This document shows positions 20,601 to 34,200 of a DNA stretch of 64,000 bases, piece after piece; the first letter of the stretch is position 1; the number at the start of each line of letters is the position of its first letter. This DNA comes from Pterois miles (Eukaryota > Chordata > Actinopteri > Perciformes > Scorpaenidae), in the NCBI GenBank assembly GCA_947000775.1, contig CAMQGK010000604.1, forward strand, positions 11,338,501 to 11,402,500, in the 5' to 3' direction. The translations under genes were made by a program, and so were the position numbers. A model generated the notes under the pieces. It was not told where the DNA came from, did no database searches, and saw only the letters and a program-made list of their open reading frames with translations.

Positions 20601-23269
20601 TACCAAATTGTTGTTAATGTAGTGTGTTTAACGTAACATTGCAATTGCAAACACATGTTGACATACTGGAGCTAAGCTGTTATGATGTAACTAGATAGAC
20701 CCAAATGCAGATTGTTGCTGTTCTTCTTCACTTCTCAAAGTAGGCTCACTGGGTCATCCCATCCTAAATCAGGCAGGGTCCCATTTTGCTACTCCATCCA
20801 CCCAAAGGATTTCTGTAGCTGGCAAAATGGTAGAACTTAACTTTACCGTTCTTCTTGCCATCTCGCAGAGTGCCTTCATACAATTTCCATTTCACCCCAG
20901 TGGTCGTTCAGAGTTTCATACCACCTGTGGGTTCACTGAAAAAACAATTCATGATGCCTGAAAGATCACCAGCCAAGTGAACTGATCAATTACTGCTTAA
21001 GTAAATTGAAACAAACCTTTGGGCACTTGTATCAGATGTCAGCCCAGTCACCAGGAAAAAATGCTGGCATTGGACATTTCTGCAAACCAACGATACGTTC
21101 AACGGCAACATTTTTACCTGGTAGAGATGTTGACAATGTACATTTCAGCAAACCAGGGATACACTGAACTTCAAAGTTTTTGCATTCAGTCAGAGTAAGT
21201 TACGTAGTATAATGAAAGTTAAGAGACACATTGGCTTTCATCCAGCAGACCACTGTTTGTGTCCTGTGTGTCACAATCAGCTATTTGTACGGCACGTGTT
21301 CAGTGTTATTTTTACTGCACAAAGTAGTAGTAGTTTTAACCCCAACCATGTAAATGGACTTAAATTTATATAATTTTTTTTAACCTTTCTAGTTTTTCAA
21401 CCACTTAAAGAGCATTACTCCACATGTTACATTGTTGTTACATTATTATTTGAAAGTAAACCATGATATTTTTTTCTAATCTTAAACAACTAATTTTGTT
21501 GCATAAGCCTAACCAAGTTTATCTCAACGTTTGGCATCAAGTGTGGTACGAGGCTGGTATGAAATGTATTTGTGTATTTTTTGTTCAGAAGCATCACGAT
21601 TAAACCTGTCCAAGTTTTTCAGAAATGTCTAATGCCAACGTTTTTTTTTTCTGGCAATGGGTTGCAAGTGTAATATTACTATTGACACATCCTGATCAAT
21701 AGGGTTTCAGGTCCCTAATCAACAACCTGACATCATGATATCATCTTGATGACTGAGTATTTGTATGCAATCTAAGCATGCGCTATCATTAAAATAATAT
21801 GTAGGAGTGTGAAGTTTGCACGTTGATTGCTTTATATTTTACATTTTATTTAAGTTTGAGGACAAAATCACTGCAGAGGGAAGACATGGAACATTTACTG
21901 AATGGTCCAGTTGGGCATGGCATGAGCCAGAGTGTCTGTGATTTAACATTTCTTATTGTTGAGTAAAAGGGTCCAAAGCTCTTCCTCTCACAGTCATGTT
22001 CATTTTGATAGTGTACAGAAAGAATGAGTTGTTTGTCTGCAGATGTGCTCTGAATAATAACCTTTGCATTTACATGGCCAAGCAAGCAGGGCTGAAGACA
22101 GTATTTCCTCCAATAACATAGTTCACTCTGCTGTGCTTTAAAATACAATTAGAAATCAAAAGATACATGCTAATACATGAAAATGATTTACAAGTTCCAA
22201 GCAGTCTGAATGTTAGACAAAGAATATCTAATCAATGGCTTATTCGGTGTGTATGACGTCTCAATATGCAGTGGTCCACACCCATCACTTAGTCGGCCAT
22301 GGAAATAGAACACAATATTCCACATTGTTCAGATGTAAACATGACGTGTGTTGCTCTAAGGAGGTTTGAAGGATTGTTTGGCTTGTGTTGATGTTGCAGG
22401 CCTGCATACATAATCCACAGTGACTCAGCTCCCTCAGTCCAGGATATGCATCCTGTGGTGAATCTTTGATAAAAACTCTGGTCTGCTTTGCTAACTGGTG
22501 TGTTTGTGTTGTGTCAATAAAGACTTATGAGCCAGTAATGAAACTCTGTCAATACAGTGACAAAATATCATGCTATGCAGTATATTACTGAAATAAATCA
22601 GATTCCTACTTGGCATTTGAATTCTTGCGCAGGTGTTGTATGAATGACATCAGTTCAGAAAGTGTGTGCACTGTCAGTTGTCCATTTAGATTTTTTAAAA
22701 GATCATTCAGACATCAATTTGTTCAAATGTTTTTAATGGGAGTCCACCTGTCTCCACATGGGGTGGAGGACAAAGAAGCTTACATCAGACCAGCACATAC
22801 AGGTACTTCGCAAAAAGTCAAGGCCGTGTCCCCTTTTGGGGATAGAAAACCATAAATCACGTATACACATCTAATAATTACTTTGCAATCTTTCCTGAAC
22901 CCGAGCATTCATAATACCTTAATAAATTAAGGTTGACTGCTGTCATGTCCTTTATGCTGGAGGTGCTAGCTTGGAACCTTAAAACCCCTCAGTTAGATGT
23001 TTTTTTACAACATGGCAGGGGACCAATTGGAGATCAGCTTTTTTGGATTTATTGTTGGTGCAACCAACTACACAGCAACTCTTTGGCATAGCATTATTAC
23101 TATTACTGGTTTGTTAAAAGTAGAAGTTTGGAGACATGTCTCAACTTCTTCTCTTTTTGCTGTTACCATCTATAAGAGACATAGGATTCGTTTCACCCAA
23201 AAGGGGTTGTGGTCATGCAAGTCTGATATGATTATGTATTGCAGGTCTGATGGCTCTAGTTGTATGACC

Positions 23270-23460
23270 CTCAACATGACTGAACTCAAGTTCTTGGGAA
23301 CAAAGGAGGGATTTGGTCTGAGAGTAGCCATGCTGCAGTCATCACGAAGCACCAAGTAACTGGGATACACCGACAGGGCAGTCAGTTCACATACTCTCTT
23401 CACTGAGGTCAAAGCAAACAACAAAGCTGTCTTCCCTGGGTTCCCTCGACACAGAAGACA
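23270..23460 (-). pseudogene. DIRS-like tyrosine recombinase fragment
   Basis: On the minus strand a stretch within an open frame at 23170-23502 reads GKTALLFALTSVKRVCELTA, then LSVYPSYLVL and RPNPSFVPKNLS. This is the conserved alpha-helical/Arg region (KTA-LLA-TS-KRV-EL-ALSV) of the tyrosine recombinase of fish DIRS-type retrotransposons. The usual Gly after KRV is Cys here. There is no reverse transcriptase nearby, so it is an isolated fossil in the intergenic spacer. Confidence 0.55.
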
Positions 23461-25082
23461 CAGGACAACTTCAGCAATGTTTAACACAGTCTTTAATCTC
23501 ACACACTTTCAATGTAAACACTCTTAACTCTAAGGACAAGGCACTGCCGTCCTCCTTGAGGTCCTCTCCTCTCATGTCTATACACCTTTAGAATGACAAG
23601 ATCTCCACCTCTCCATCAGTGCATTTATCTTTTCATTAGCAGAACAATTGACAGAGATATTGCTTGATACATTTCTGGGTCACCAGTATCTCTAATCACA
23701 TTTAAAGCGCTACTGAACTTTGGTAGAACCTTGAGTTATATTGCTAACTAGCTGTGATACAGTATATGCCCAACTAAAGGAGAAAATCATCATCAATTGC
23801 TCCTGTGTTCCCGTGAGCGGATTACGGTTTGTTATGCTTTTTTTTCTCAATCCATTCACTCCTCTTGCTAGTGAAACAGGTCACTAAGGTTGCTTTCACA
23901 CAAAACCTGTTTGGTTTGGTTTAGTGCAGTTTATTTTAGCTTCTATGAAAATAGAACTCTGGTAAACCTATGTCTGTACCAGATTTATGGCTTTTATCAC
24001 GAAATACACAAAACACACAGAAGGAACATCCTAACTGGCTGGCTACATTTATGCAAAATTCAGTGAGCAAATGTGTGTGCATGCTTGGAGAAGAGTATTA
24101 CCCAATGAGTTCAGAAGAGGGTGGAGCCTGTGTGAGTTAGAACAATCACTGTTTTACAATGACAATTTATATATTGAATGAAGACTTTTCAATATTAAAG
24201 GCATAAGTCTGATTGTTATTAAGCACAATGTTTTGTCAATGAGTCCAAATGTCCAGCATGTACCTTTTGTTGCTAACTCCAAAAAAAATACCAATCAGAC
24301 CTTTGACCCTTCATTTATTTATCACAGACCGCAGACTAGTTCCATAAATATGTCTGTAAGACAAAGCTGCTCTTCTTGCAGAATTAATATCAGCCTAGTG
24401 AGCAAAATGTAAGCCCGCCATTTTTCAGAGAGCAAACTAGTTGCTCACTTTACATTACATTATATTCATTTGGCATTCACTTTTGTCCAAAACAACTGAG
24501 AACTATTATATGGAAAGCATTACTAGAAAATGTAACTTTTAATATTGAAATAAAATATATATAAAATAATAAATTATTAGCTAAAATTAAATGGTAACTT
24601 CCATTACATCAGGAGAACATGTGTATATGGAGGACAAGAAGAGTCATGGAAATAACAATAAAGCATGTCAATAATTAAAAAGAAATTGTACAATAAAATT
24701 AGGCATTACTAAATATGTTTACAGATTAGTTTATTAATCTATGTACTAATAATAGAATCACAAAGTAATTATTTGAAAACGGGCAAAAAAAGGAATTATA
24801 AAAAAATGACAAATTAATAAATAGTTTGTATTAAATTTTTTACAAGAAACATGATAAAACACTCAGTAAATACGCAATTGATAATACATGAATGAATTCA
24901 TAAATAAATAATGGAATTTAAAAATGTATTTGAAATTGGACTTTAAAAATGAAAATAACTGGATTCACAAATGAATTCAGAATACAGATTTTAATCTCTT
25001 GTCTCTTATTTGTCTTTATATATAAAGACGAATATGAGACAATGGCACTGGGATATATTATTTGTGGGATCTATTATTATGA

Positions 25083-25215
25083 AGAAGAAGAAGAAGAATA
25101 TTTATTTATATAGCACATTTCATGCAGAAAGCAGCACAATGTGCTTTACATGTGCGAACACGAGATAGAAAAAATAAAAATAATATATATGTATATATAT
25201 ATATATACACATATA
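25083..25215 (+). repeat. GAA microsatellite plus LINE-like tail and AT tract
   Basis: A (GAA)n run leads into TATTTATTTATATAGCACATTTC and GTGCTTTACATG, a familiar fish repeat 3' region, then (AT/TATA)n and CA-rich sequence to about 25240. Noncoding. Confidence 0.45.
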
Positions 25216-25361
25216 CGCATATACATACACATGCACACATACATGTCATAAAGCATTTATGCAATATAAACAAACAAGCAGGTAAAACAAGCACACATAT
25301 TCACATAAAAGGCAATGAGGCCATTTGTGTATTTTTTCATAGTGTTTATTGTCACACTAAA

Positions 25362-25870
25362 AATCAAGGCCTATGAAAAGAGGCTGGGACATGGATGGAC
25401 AACACATGCACAGTGAAACTGAAGCTGAGGTTGTGCGTTGTGACTGGCTCAATTCCGGCGAGGGCGAAACAGATTTTACATGTCTGTCAACACCGCCACT
25501 ATGTTACAATATACTAAACATGTAAGGAAATCACTTTAGTTTCTTCTACTCAGCAGTGTTCAGTGGTTGTGTTCGGGGAGTTTAGTGTGAAGGGTGGAAC
25601 AGTAGCAGTGAAGCGCTGTTATTAACAGGATTGAGATGTTTATTACAACTTATCTTCCATCTGATAGTGAAAGGAGAGAACACAGTTCTGGAGCAGCAGC
25701 TCCCGGCTGTGTCTGTGTTAACCGCTGCCTGCCTGAAGTACGGTAATCCTCAGTGTTGATTGGCTGTTGCTGATGACGTGAAACCAATCAGACAGCGCTG
25801 CTCTGCCACCATGCCGACTAGCTGCTACCCGTTTGCCCCTCTTCTTCCTGTTGTTCTCCAGCCATTCACT
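25362..25870 (+). repeat. Dispersed repeat with a compact CCAAT/CRE-like module
   Basis: Its first 90 bp (AAGGCCTATGAAAAGAGGCTG ... GTGACTGGCTCAATT) recur near 38597-38710, so it is a dispersed element. Further on it holds inverted CCAAT (25759-25765), a CRE-like TGACGTGA (25774-25781) and a second CCAAT (25784-25788) within 30 bp. It lies 7 kb upstream of gene A. The promoter role is speculative. Confidence 0.4.
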
Positions 25871-26519
25871 CACCTTGATCTGATGATTTATATTAATGCA
25901 TGTTAACATTGTTGTATATTGTTCTCAACAACTTGGCTTAGAAATGCCTCAAGTAATTTGTTGCTTATCTGACCCGATTTCAGTTGGGATTTTTTTCAGG
26001 TTGATATGTATGATTACGTCTTTCACAGCTACTCTACACACTGTTACTTGTATGCTCTAATTACTTGGTGTTGAGAGGTAACTCATGATAATTTGCTTTC
26101 ATTAGTCTAGTTAGATAAATGTTATTAAGTATTAAGTAAACATCCTTGTTTACCAAGACTCCTATGAGTACCTGTTATCTCCGCCCATTAGCTTGAGAAA
26201 GATCTGACTTGTGGATGTGTGCTGTGTGGTACCGCCTTGCCCAAAGGCACTGTGTCGCACTGGGAGTGTCTGTGACTCTGTGTGTAGCTTCCAGGTGCTG
26301 TATTTGACTGCTCTGTCATCGCAGCTTTGCTATGATCTTTCTGTGAGACCTTTATCTCACAATTCCTGGGCAAATAATCAGGGTTGGGAAGTAAACTGGA
26401 AGCAGGATGTGGCCACAGCATGCATATATGAAGATGATAGGCTTCTCACACAGCTACTTGATTTATGGGCTACAGCTGAATGTGTATTATTACCACAGGT
26501 TAAGGTGGAGGCTGGAGGG

Positions 26520-26826
26520 CACACGCACATATGCACGCACGCACGCACACACACACACACACATGCAAACACACACATATCCTAGTTCTTATATCTTTGC
26601 AAAGACACATGTAGGCTAATATATTCCCCAGTCCCTTACCCTAATCTTAACCATCACTACTTAATGCCTGATGCCAACCCTTACCTTAAACCTACCCTAA
26701 ACCTAATTCTAACCTGGACTTTGAAGCCCACTCTGAACCCTCAAACAGGTCTTTGAAAAAAGTCAGGACCAACCAAAATGTCCTTGTTTCAGTCCTCACT
26801 ATGTAGCGTACAAAACTACATGCATG

Positions 26827-26867
<41 letters not shown>

Positions 26868-26870
26868 GTT
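26520..26870 (+). repeat. CA microsatellites flanking a CCCTAA-rich dispersed repeat
   Basis: A (CA)n tract at about 26523-26580, then CCTTACCCTAATCTTAACC, ACCTAATTCTAACC and AAATGTCCTTGTTTCAG to about 26800, then (CA)n at 26829-26862. The middle resembles a widespread vertebrate CCCTAA-rich repeat. No coding potential. Confidence 0.5.
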
Positions 26871-27989
26871 TTTGAATAATAACCACAATGTGGCTTATGC
26901 AATTTGTCAGAAACCTTATACATCTAGTGTGAGCATATTTTGTCATTATTGTTTCAGCGCTGAAACAACAAATTAATTATAATCCTAACAATATTGCCAA
27001 AAAGAGAGGGGTCAGATTAGAGGTTTTTGTGTGCCCATGATGAGCCCAATAAACTCCAATTCCAGGACTTGTAAAACTGTTGCAACCGTACGTCTTAAAT
27101 CCTTCAATATGCTGTAAAACAATCAGACATACCTGGAGTTCTATTAATCTACATTTTATGGTAATGCTTTATGTTACAGGTAATATAATGTTAACAAAGA
27201 AACTGGTGATGTAACTGAATTCTTAGAAAAAGGTTATTTAGTACTAATTACAGAGACTGTTCATTGTGAATAAAAACAACATGCGGTAACATAGTCTTGT
27301 AGTCAATACATATCAGGTTAGCTGAACATGAAATAATAAGAAATGAACAATGAACAATTTTAAGAGCGCTGCTAAGATGCATGTTGTAGAATAATTTTGA
27401 ATAATAAATGCTCAGTATACATGAAAAATGAAGTTTCCAACCAAACAAAGCATTTTTTTCAAATAATTGCTTCTGTTTATATTTCCCTGAAAGAAGTACA
27501 ACATCAAATTGTCCTTTTAAGGAAAGGTATTTCCGTTAAAGGACAATTTATTAGTTATTCAGCTTTAGTAAATAATTAATAAATTATGGACCCATAAAAT
27601 TGAACATCATCTCTTTTGAAATGTAGGTTGCTCTGAGCTAATAAATCCTGCAGGGTTGAATCTGTGATTTCTTGCGTGCTTCTTAAAGAATTAGAACCAG
27701 ATGGTGGGTTACAGTGTGATCTTCTCTCCTTTATGACTCATTACATTTGTATCACAACTCAAAATTTTGAAAGAAGGCAAAAGTCAGCATGGCATAGCCC
27801 CACTGCTCGACCCCCGCTAAAGTAGGGCTGAAGGTTTTGCCCTTTTGGAACAAATGGAACTGTGGACACTGGGCATACATATATATATATAACCCCAACT
27901 TTATCTTAGCAGGGGTATAAAATGATATTTCAGTTCAGCAATAGAAGCAATAAAAAAATTGAAAAATTCACATTTTTTGCCAAAATTAA

Positions 27990-28345
27990 AACATTTTGGG
28001 AATTCTGAAATCCTGACATCAAAAGGCACAACTACGCTACACTGTCAACATCATATTAAATTTAAAACTCCTAGGACAAATAGTTTCCGAAATCTGCTCC
28101 TGAATTGGAATAGAAGTTGAAAACAATCACTTTTTTGAGAGAAAATTCGGTAGACTGCATAGGACCACCCTGGAACCTCAAACGGCACAACTAGACCATA
28201 TTGTAAAGCCACAATATTCTGCCCTGGAAACAAAACTCATCACATTTTTTTTTGGCTAAAATTTAAAAAAAACTTTGTGCACCCTGGACTTCTGACCGCC
28301 AAAAGGCACAACTACCCCACACTGTCAACCATCATACCAAGTCAC
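27990..28345 (+). repeat. Degenerate tandem motif around AAAGGCACAACTA
   Basis: The word (A)GGCACAACTA recurs at about 28024, 28183 and 28305, each time near a colinear context (CTGACCGCC/CTCAAAC then CACTGTCAAC or TATTGTAAAG). It suggests two or three diverged units of about 120-160 bp in the spacer 3' of gene B. No family recognised. Confidence 0.4.
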
Positions 28346-28592
28346 ACAGAGAATGAAAGTGTGACATGTTAATGGACGGAAGGATGGATGGAAGGAAGGA
28401 CGGAAGGAAAAAATTACAATACCGTATATACAATATATAGTGGAGAAATTATAACTGTTCAAAAAACTCATCGACATAAAAACAAAACATGAATAACCCT
28501 ATTTTGATTAGTCAGCTCAGTATTATAATGAAATTGTTCATTTGTTTATTTGTTTCCATTACATTAATTTTCATCTAACGCAAGCAACTGTT

Positions 28593-28665
28593 GTAAATTT
28601 CTCCACTGTGGGACTAATAAAGGAATATCTTATCTTATCTTATGTTATCTTATCTTAACTAGTAC
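28593..28665 (+). repeat. LINE/SINE 3' tail with TTATC microsatellite
   Basis: TTTCTCCACTGTGGGACTAA followed by TAAAGGAATATC and a (TTATC)n run. The same tail ends the SINE at 41549-41862 and occurs near 58950, pointing to one retroposition machinery. Confidence 0.6.
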
Positions 28666-28941
28666 AGTGATGAAATTGACAGTGAACACATGAGGCACTG
28701 TGTTACACTGAAGTAGTGGTGACTATCAGGGTGTCACACAGCCTGGGAGTAAGCTCTGTCAGTAGCTGACATAACTATCTCATGTTTGTCCTAGTGGTTT
28801 GATTTTAATTTCATTTCAAAGAAAAGATTGATGATTTATAAAATTTGGATAATTACACACACTCACACCTGCACACACACTGCATGCACTAAGAAGACAG
28901 GACAAAAACAAACATGCTCAGCCTGCAGCTACAGTATGATC

Positions 28942-28947
28942 TTTATT
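28942..28947 (-). terminator. Putative polyadenylation signal of gene B
   Basis: AATAAA on the minus strand (context TTAATAAAGATC), about 190 nt downstream of the stop codon. It would give a short 3'UTR ending near 28925. It is the nearest such hexamer I see. Confidence 0.5.
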
Positions 28948-29135
28948 AATGAAATCTTACAGGGTTTATAATCCTATCAAACTAAATCTATGTATGCTAA
29001 TACATTAGACATAAATAGAGGAATTATGTATGCAGATGATGTTGACTCTGATTCAATTATGACTGTTCAGTTATGTTCCTTTAAACTCATGCTCATTACA
29101 AGTGGCCAATGCATACGCTTGTCCTGGTTTTTGCC

Positions 29136-29358
29136 TCATCTTCTGCGTCGATTTGACTTGACACTGGAGGAAGTTGTCGCCATTTCACTACGGCTAACAG
29201 AGCACTCTGTCTTGAGGCACCCGCAGGTGTCAATGTGGGTGTAGGTGTAGGTGAGCTCTGTGTTGTCAGGGCAGGGGAGCTGGATCTGCCGCTCGGATGT
29301 AGCAACCTCCTGGCAGCAGGAGCAGGTGTGCTGCAAGGATCTCATTTTGGTAGAGTAG
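29136..29358 (-). CDS. Gene B last exon: cystine knot end and stop
   Basis: 223 nt, entering in phase 2. It encodes HTCSCCQEVATSERQ, the IQLPCPDNTEL strand and HIDTCGCLKTECS, then a basic tail ending SNRRRR and TGA at 29136-29138. The CT domain forms the C-terminal disulphide dimer in mucins and VWF (family knowledge). Confidence 0.94.
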
Positions 29359-31202
29359 CTGAGAGAAGAGAGAACGAGAAAGGTTGTATGAGGAAAGGTA
29401 ACACAGGAGGTGACAAAGAAAGAAGGCAACAAAATTGGGAAAATTGGGAGAAATAGAATTCAGTTGACTGCGGAGCTATAAAGTTTTGAAAGGTCTCAAG
29501 ATGGTCATTATATGATATAAACCCTTTAAACTACATTTATATAGAACTGAGCAAAACTCTTCAATCTGTAGTTTCAGTTTAAATAAGATGATGATTTAAA
29601 GGGGCAGTTTTATGCAACAATCAGTTTACTACTCATGGTTAGTACTGAGCCTCGGAGCTTTGTCAAGTCTGACAATACAATCATGTTGTGAATTTCATGG
29701 TGATGCCATTCCAGCATTCCAAGCACAGCAGAAACATTTATTTAAAGATACCAAGAACTTTCCACATCACTGATGATAAGGAAAATGACATGAGCGGGAC
29801 TCACAAGGTGAAGGTGCCACATGCTCCACTACAGGATGTGACATTGACCACGTCTTTGGAGCGGCAGCCCTGGCTCTCCAGGTACACAGCAGTGGTGGAC
29901 ACGCTGCATGGCTGACCCTTCGGAATACCTGAGACATGCAAGGGAAACATGTTGAGATAGAACAGCATCTCATTTGACCAATGCAATCTCATTTTAAGGT
30001 GTAAAAATAGCATAAAATTTCCCTGTATCATTTAATGTCATCCGCATTTTAGGCTTTTTGTGTATCTTTTATATGCTACAGGCTTAACGTTGTGAAAGGT
30101 TTTTTACGTGTCAGTTAATGTCACATTGTTACTGTGAAAAGGTTGTGGTTAGGTTTAGGCAACAAAACCGTTTAGTTAGATTTTGGACAAAAATCATGGT
30201 TAGGCTTAAAATAAGTACATAAACTAAATAAACTAAGTAAAATATGCATGTGCAGTGTCACTAACATAACTTCAGGATGACTCACACACTCGGTTAGATC
30301 CCAAGCTGACAAACACCATGGTGCGACAACTGGGGCTGACGGCAGCCCACCAAGTTAGATACTTAGTCATTTACTTTGTTAGTTAAATGAGAACACAGGT
30401 AGCATTAGGACAATATTGCGACAGGAGTTTTGGTATGTTAATATTCAGCTGGTAACTGGCAAGTTACATAAACAAACGTCATTTATTTTCTTTGTGACTG
30501 TCTTTGAACAGTCTGAATAAGACAGCAGAGGAGGAGAGACAGGTGATCAGAGAGGGGAGAGGATGGAAAATGGGGAGACAGAGACAGATGATCAGAGAGG
30601 GGAGAGGACAAGGGATGGGGAGACAAAGACAGATGATGAGAGAGGAATGAGGACGAGATGGAGAGACAGACAGTTGGCTTGTTTTTATCGACATCCAATT
30701 TTGCAGAAATCAAAAGAACTGTGGAAAAAAACACTGCACTGAGAAATACGAACGTTTAGGAGGTTAAGGTTTGGTCTGAAAAGACCTTTATATGAACAGT
30801 CATAAGACATCATGATTATGATTATATGACTTAATAAGGCCAGGGATCAGGCATCAATGGCTCTGCTCATTTAAAAGCTCTAATAGATCATGGGGCTTTG
30901 TGTAACCAGAGTGAGAGGAGAGAGTGGTCAGGCTACATGAGTGCAAATAATATCCAGGACAATCTCATGGAAGCAATACATACAGACATGGCAGCATCCA
31001 TCTGGAGCTATGGTCTCTGTTCCCTGAAGGAGATACACACATTCAAATCAGTATTCTGTGGGTCAGAGATTCACAGTAGATAAATAGGTGGCAGTGTGTT
31101 TGGTATCTCCATCCCTATTCTTTAACATCAACATAATGTCATCAATGACGTGTTTTGTACTGGTTTGTGTGTGTGTGTGTGTATGTGTGTGTGTGTGTGT
31201 AG

Positions 31203-31241
<39 letters not shown>

Positions 31242-34200
31242 TGTGTGCGCGTGCAGTCACCGGTATGCATTCATTAGGGTCATAGGGAGGACAGATGGTT
31301 TTGGCTTCTACGGTGATGAACTGATTAGCGATCTTCACACATTCAAACTTCACACAGGGGTTCTCAGCAGGAGTCCAAATGGTGCCAGGCTAAAGAATGA
31401 TTTAACAAAAAAAAGCAAAACACAGTTTCCCAGACAGAGTCACTATCATCTCTATATCAACACATGTGGACTGTTCTTGTGCTGGCTTTTAGCCTTTGAC
31501 TTTAAGCCATTCTGCCTCCCTGTTGCCTTGTCTGATATGTGTTTTTCTGTACATTACAAATAGTTTATTGGTAAACATTTTCCAGCATGGTCGACAGTTG
31601 TGGTTTGTTTGCCTTTATTTCAGGCTGTCTTGGTAGATAATCATTTCACTATGAAATTAAAATCATCTTGCAGAGATGTGAAACTTGAAACTCATCATAC
31701 TGATTTGAAAAGTCTGCATTGCCTAAGCATAGTGTATATTTAAAAACAATAAAAGAAATGGTATTGTTTGACCTAATTCTCAAACTTATCCTGTGGAGAT
31801 GCCACAAACTGTGATTTCTGTGTCAGACTGGCTGGCGTCATGGAGTCAGCTACTGAGGATCCTAATAAGTTAACTAGAACCCCCTCCTGGTGTATGAACA
31901 GGAGGAGCAACATAAACTGCAAAATGTCTTCAACTGCACTGCTTTATTTGAGCTGCCATTATGTCATATGTCAGGTTATGCTAAAATAGCCTAAAAGTAC
32001 AAACAACAAATGAAGGCAATGTGATCTGATCTGTGATCTTGTATAAGGACAGTAGAGATGCCAGAGACCATAGTGACCTCATAGATATATCAAATCTAAT
32101 CTCTTTCACTCTCTCCAAACACACACACACACACATTTACCAACCTTTAATATGTGTGTGGAGTTGGACAGTGCAACAACACAGCTTATTTGGACACACT
32201 TCCCACAGCACTGGCCAGCGATGATCTGGTACTCATGTCCCTGAATAGAGACAAAAAGACAAACTCAGCATATAAACAAAATATAAACATGTAAAACCAG
32301 TACAATATCTGGATGATATTTCATTGTTTCTAAATGTATAATATGTTAATGTCAGAATTTAGATTCAGGGTTGACATTAGTAATCTGTTGGGTTTACAAT
32401 ATATTTTCATTACTTAGTTATTTCCAGTGGCAATACAGAAGCGGAACAAAAGTTGAGGCTAATACAAGAGTACAACGTTCTGTCAAAGCACTATAGTGCT
32501 CAAAATTTACTAGGTGAGCACAAACCAATTCAAATTCAAGCTTTAAACATTCTGCGGGGAGTCTTTTAAAATCTTCCCTCATGATTTCCTGTGGTTGACT
32601 TAGAGGTTGAGCTCTGAAGAATGTGAGAAGGTGCTTACAAACAGGCTTCAGTTGATGTCACTCAACTTTTTCACTGTTAAATATCCTATCTGAATTTGTA
32701 AAATGATGCCTGCTTAAATTTGTTTTGTTCTGTTTTTACCCAATAGTCTTCCTCTATTGAAGTGCTTGGTGTTTTCCATGCATTTTGTCTGCATTTGCTC
32801 ATTTCCAGCAACAATATTGAGTAAGGCGGGAAAAATATAATAGAACAGACAATAATAGAATGGAAAAAGAGCACGGCAAATCTGTCAGAGGTCAAAAGGG
32901 TAATCGGTATTTTTCAAGCTGGACTATATTTTCCCATGTTTTTGTGTCTAACTGACTAAAAGGGGCAACAATTTATGAAACTGGTCTCGTATTGAGGGAG
33001 AATGCTATAACTGGCAGCAGCTCATGGACTGCAATAAGGTGCTATTGGGGCAAGCTGGCACTGTCATTTACGTCCACTAAAATTGCTTGTTTTTGCCATG
33101 ACAGGCTCTGATTGTTATTATGTGTCTGACATTATAAAGTCTCGCTCAAAGAGAAGTCTCTTTCTGAAATCTGGTGAGGTGAAGTGTTGCTGGAAGACAA
33201 CGGTGGAATAGCGGAATATATCCATGGTGGGTGCATCAGTAGATTCTCACTTTCATGCGTGAAATGGCTGTATCCTCAATGTCCTGCTTTACTGTAAAGT
33301 AGTAGTATATAGCATACTATATACTACAGTACTGGTAATGGGTCATCCATACACCGCCTCACGCCTTTCTCCCTTCACAGTTCACATGTATTAGCTCTGT
33401 GCTGTAAGAGCATATGTAAAAAATCTTCAAACATGAAACTGTAAGTGAGGGAGGGAGGGAGGAAAAGAGAGATCTTACCAGAGGGCAGTGTGTGTCACAT
33501 GGTATAGGCTGACATTCTATTATGTTCAGATGGCTGCTGACATCTGTATTGTGACTACAACTGCACTTGTCACATGGCTTCATGGGCACCAGGTCTCCAA
33601 CCTGGATGGACAGAGTGAGAAGTTCAGAAGAGACACTAATACTCAGGAGGCTGTTCTGTCAAAAATAACATTGTCTTCTTTAAGTGAAACCAAAATCGCC
33701 AAATTGAACATTACAACACAACTAATACGCTTAATATGGCTTAGTTACATATATCATAGCTCTCAATAGAACTAGCACACACACATTTCTAAATAAATCA
33801 CTTTGTGTTTTGTCCTAAAAATCCTGAACCATAACGCAATGAAGCAAATTAGATATTTTTCATGGATTCACTTATGGATCTATAGGACAAACCCATGTTT
33901 TTTTTGTAATTTTGAACTTTTTCCACACAAGAAGAAGATCAACCTTTATTAGTCCCACTAGGGGAAATTCAATATACACTCTGTTGTTAACACACACATG
34001 CACATACAGGACCCATATACATGCAACAATAAAAATTCCATCCATCCATCGTCAACCGCTTATCCCGTTAGGGGTCGCGGGGGGGCTGGAGCCGATCCCA
34101 GCTGGCATAGGGCGAAGGCAGGGTACATCCTGGACAGGTCGCCAGTCCATCGCAGGGCACATAGAGACAGACAACATATAGACAGACAACCATTCACGCT

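Larger units (their letters stand above)
18611..28920. other. Intergenic spacer between gene B and gene A
   Basis: About 10.3 kb without a convincing gene. The short open frames here lack recognisable domains, codon bias or splice context. It contains a SINE relic (20328), a DIRS fragment (23270), a GAA/AT tract (25083), a repeat with a CCAAT/CRE-like module (25362), CA tracts (26520, 26829) and diverged tandem units (27990). Regulatory DNA for gene A should lie here but cannot be read directly. Confidence 0.75.

Noticed and set aside
21846..22148. 100-codon minus-strand open frame
   Set aside because: No recognisable motif; AT-rich spacer sequence.
22997..23359. 120-codon plus-strand open frame
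   Set aside because: No recognisable domain; it overlaps in antisense the better supported DIRS recombinase fragment.
26211..26585. 124-codon plus-strand open frame ending in His/Thr repeats
   Set aside because: Its C-terminal third is only a translated CA microsatellite.
31088..31285. Val/Cys-rich and His/Thr-rich frames over 31150-31350
   Set aside because: They are translations of the GT/CA microsatellite; only the 31261-31389 exon is real.
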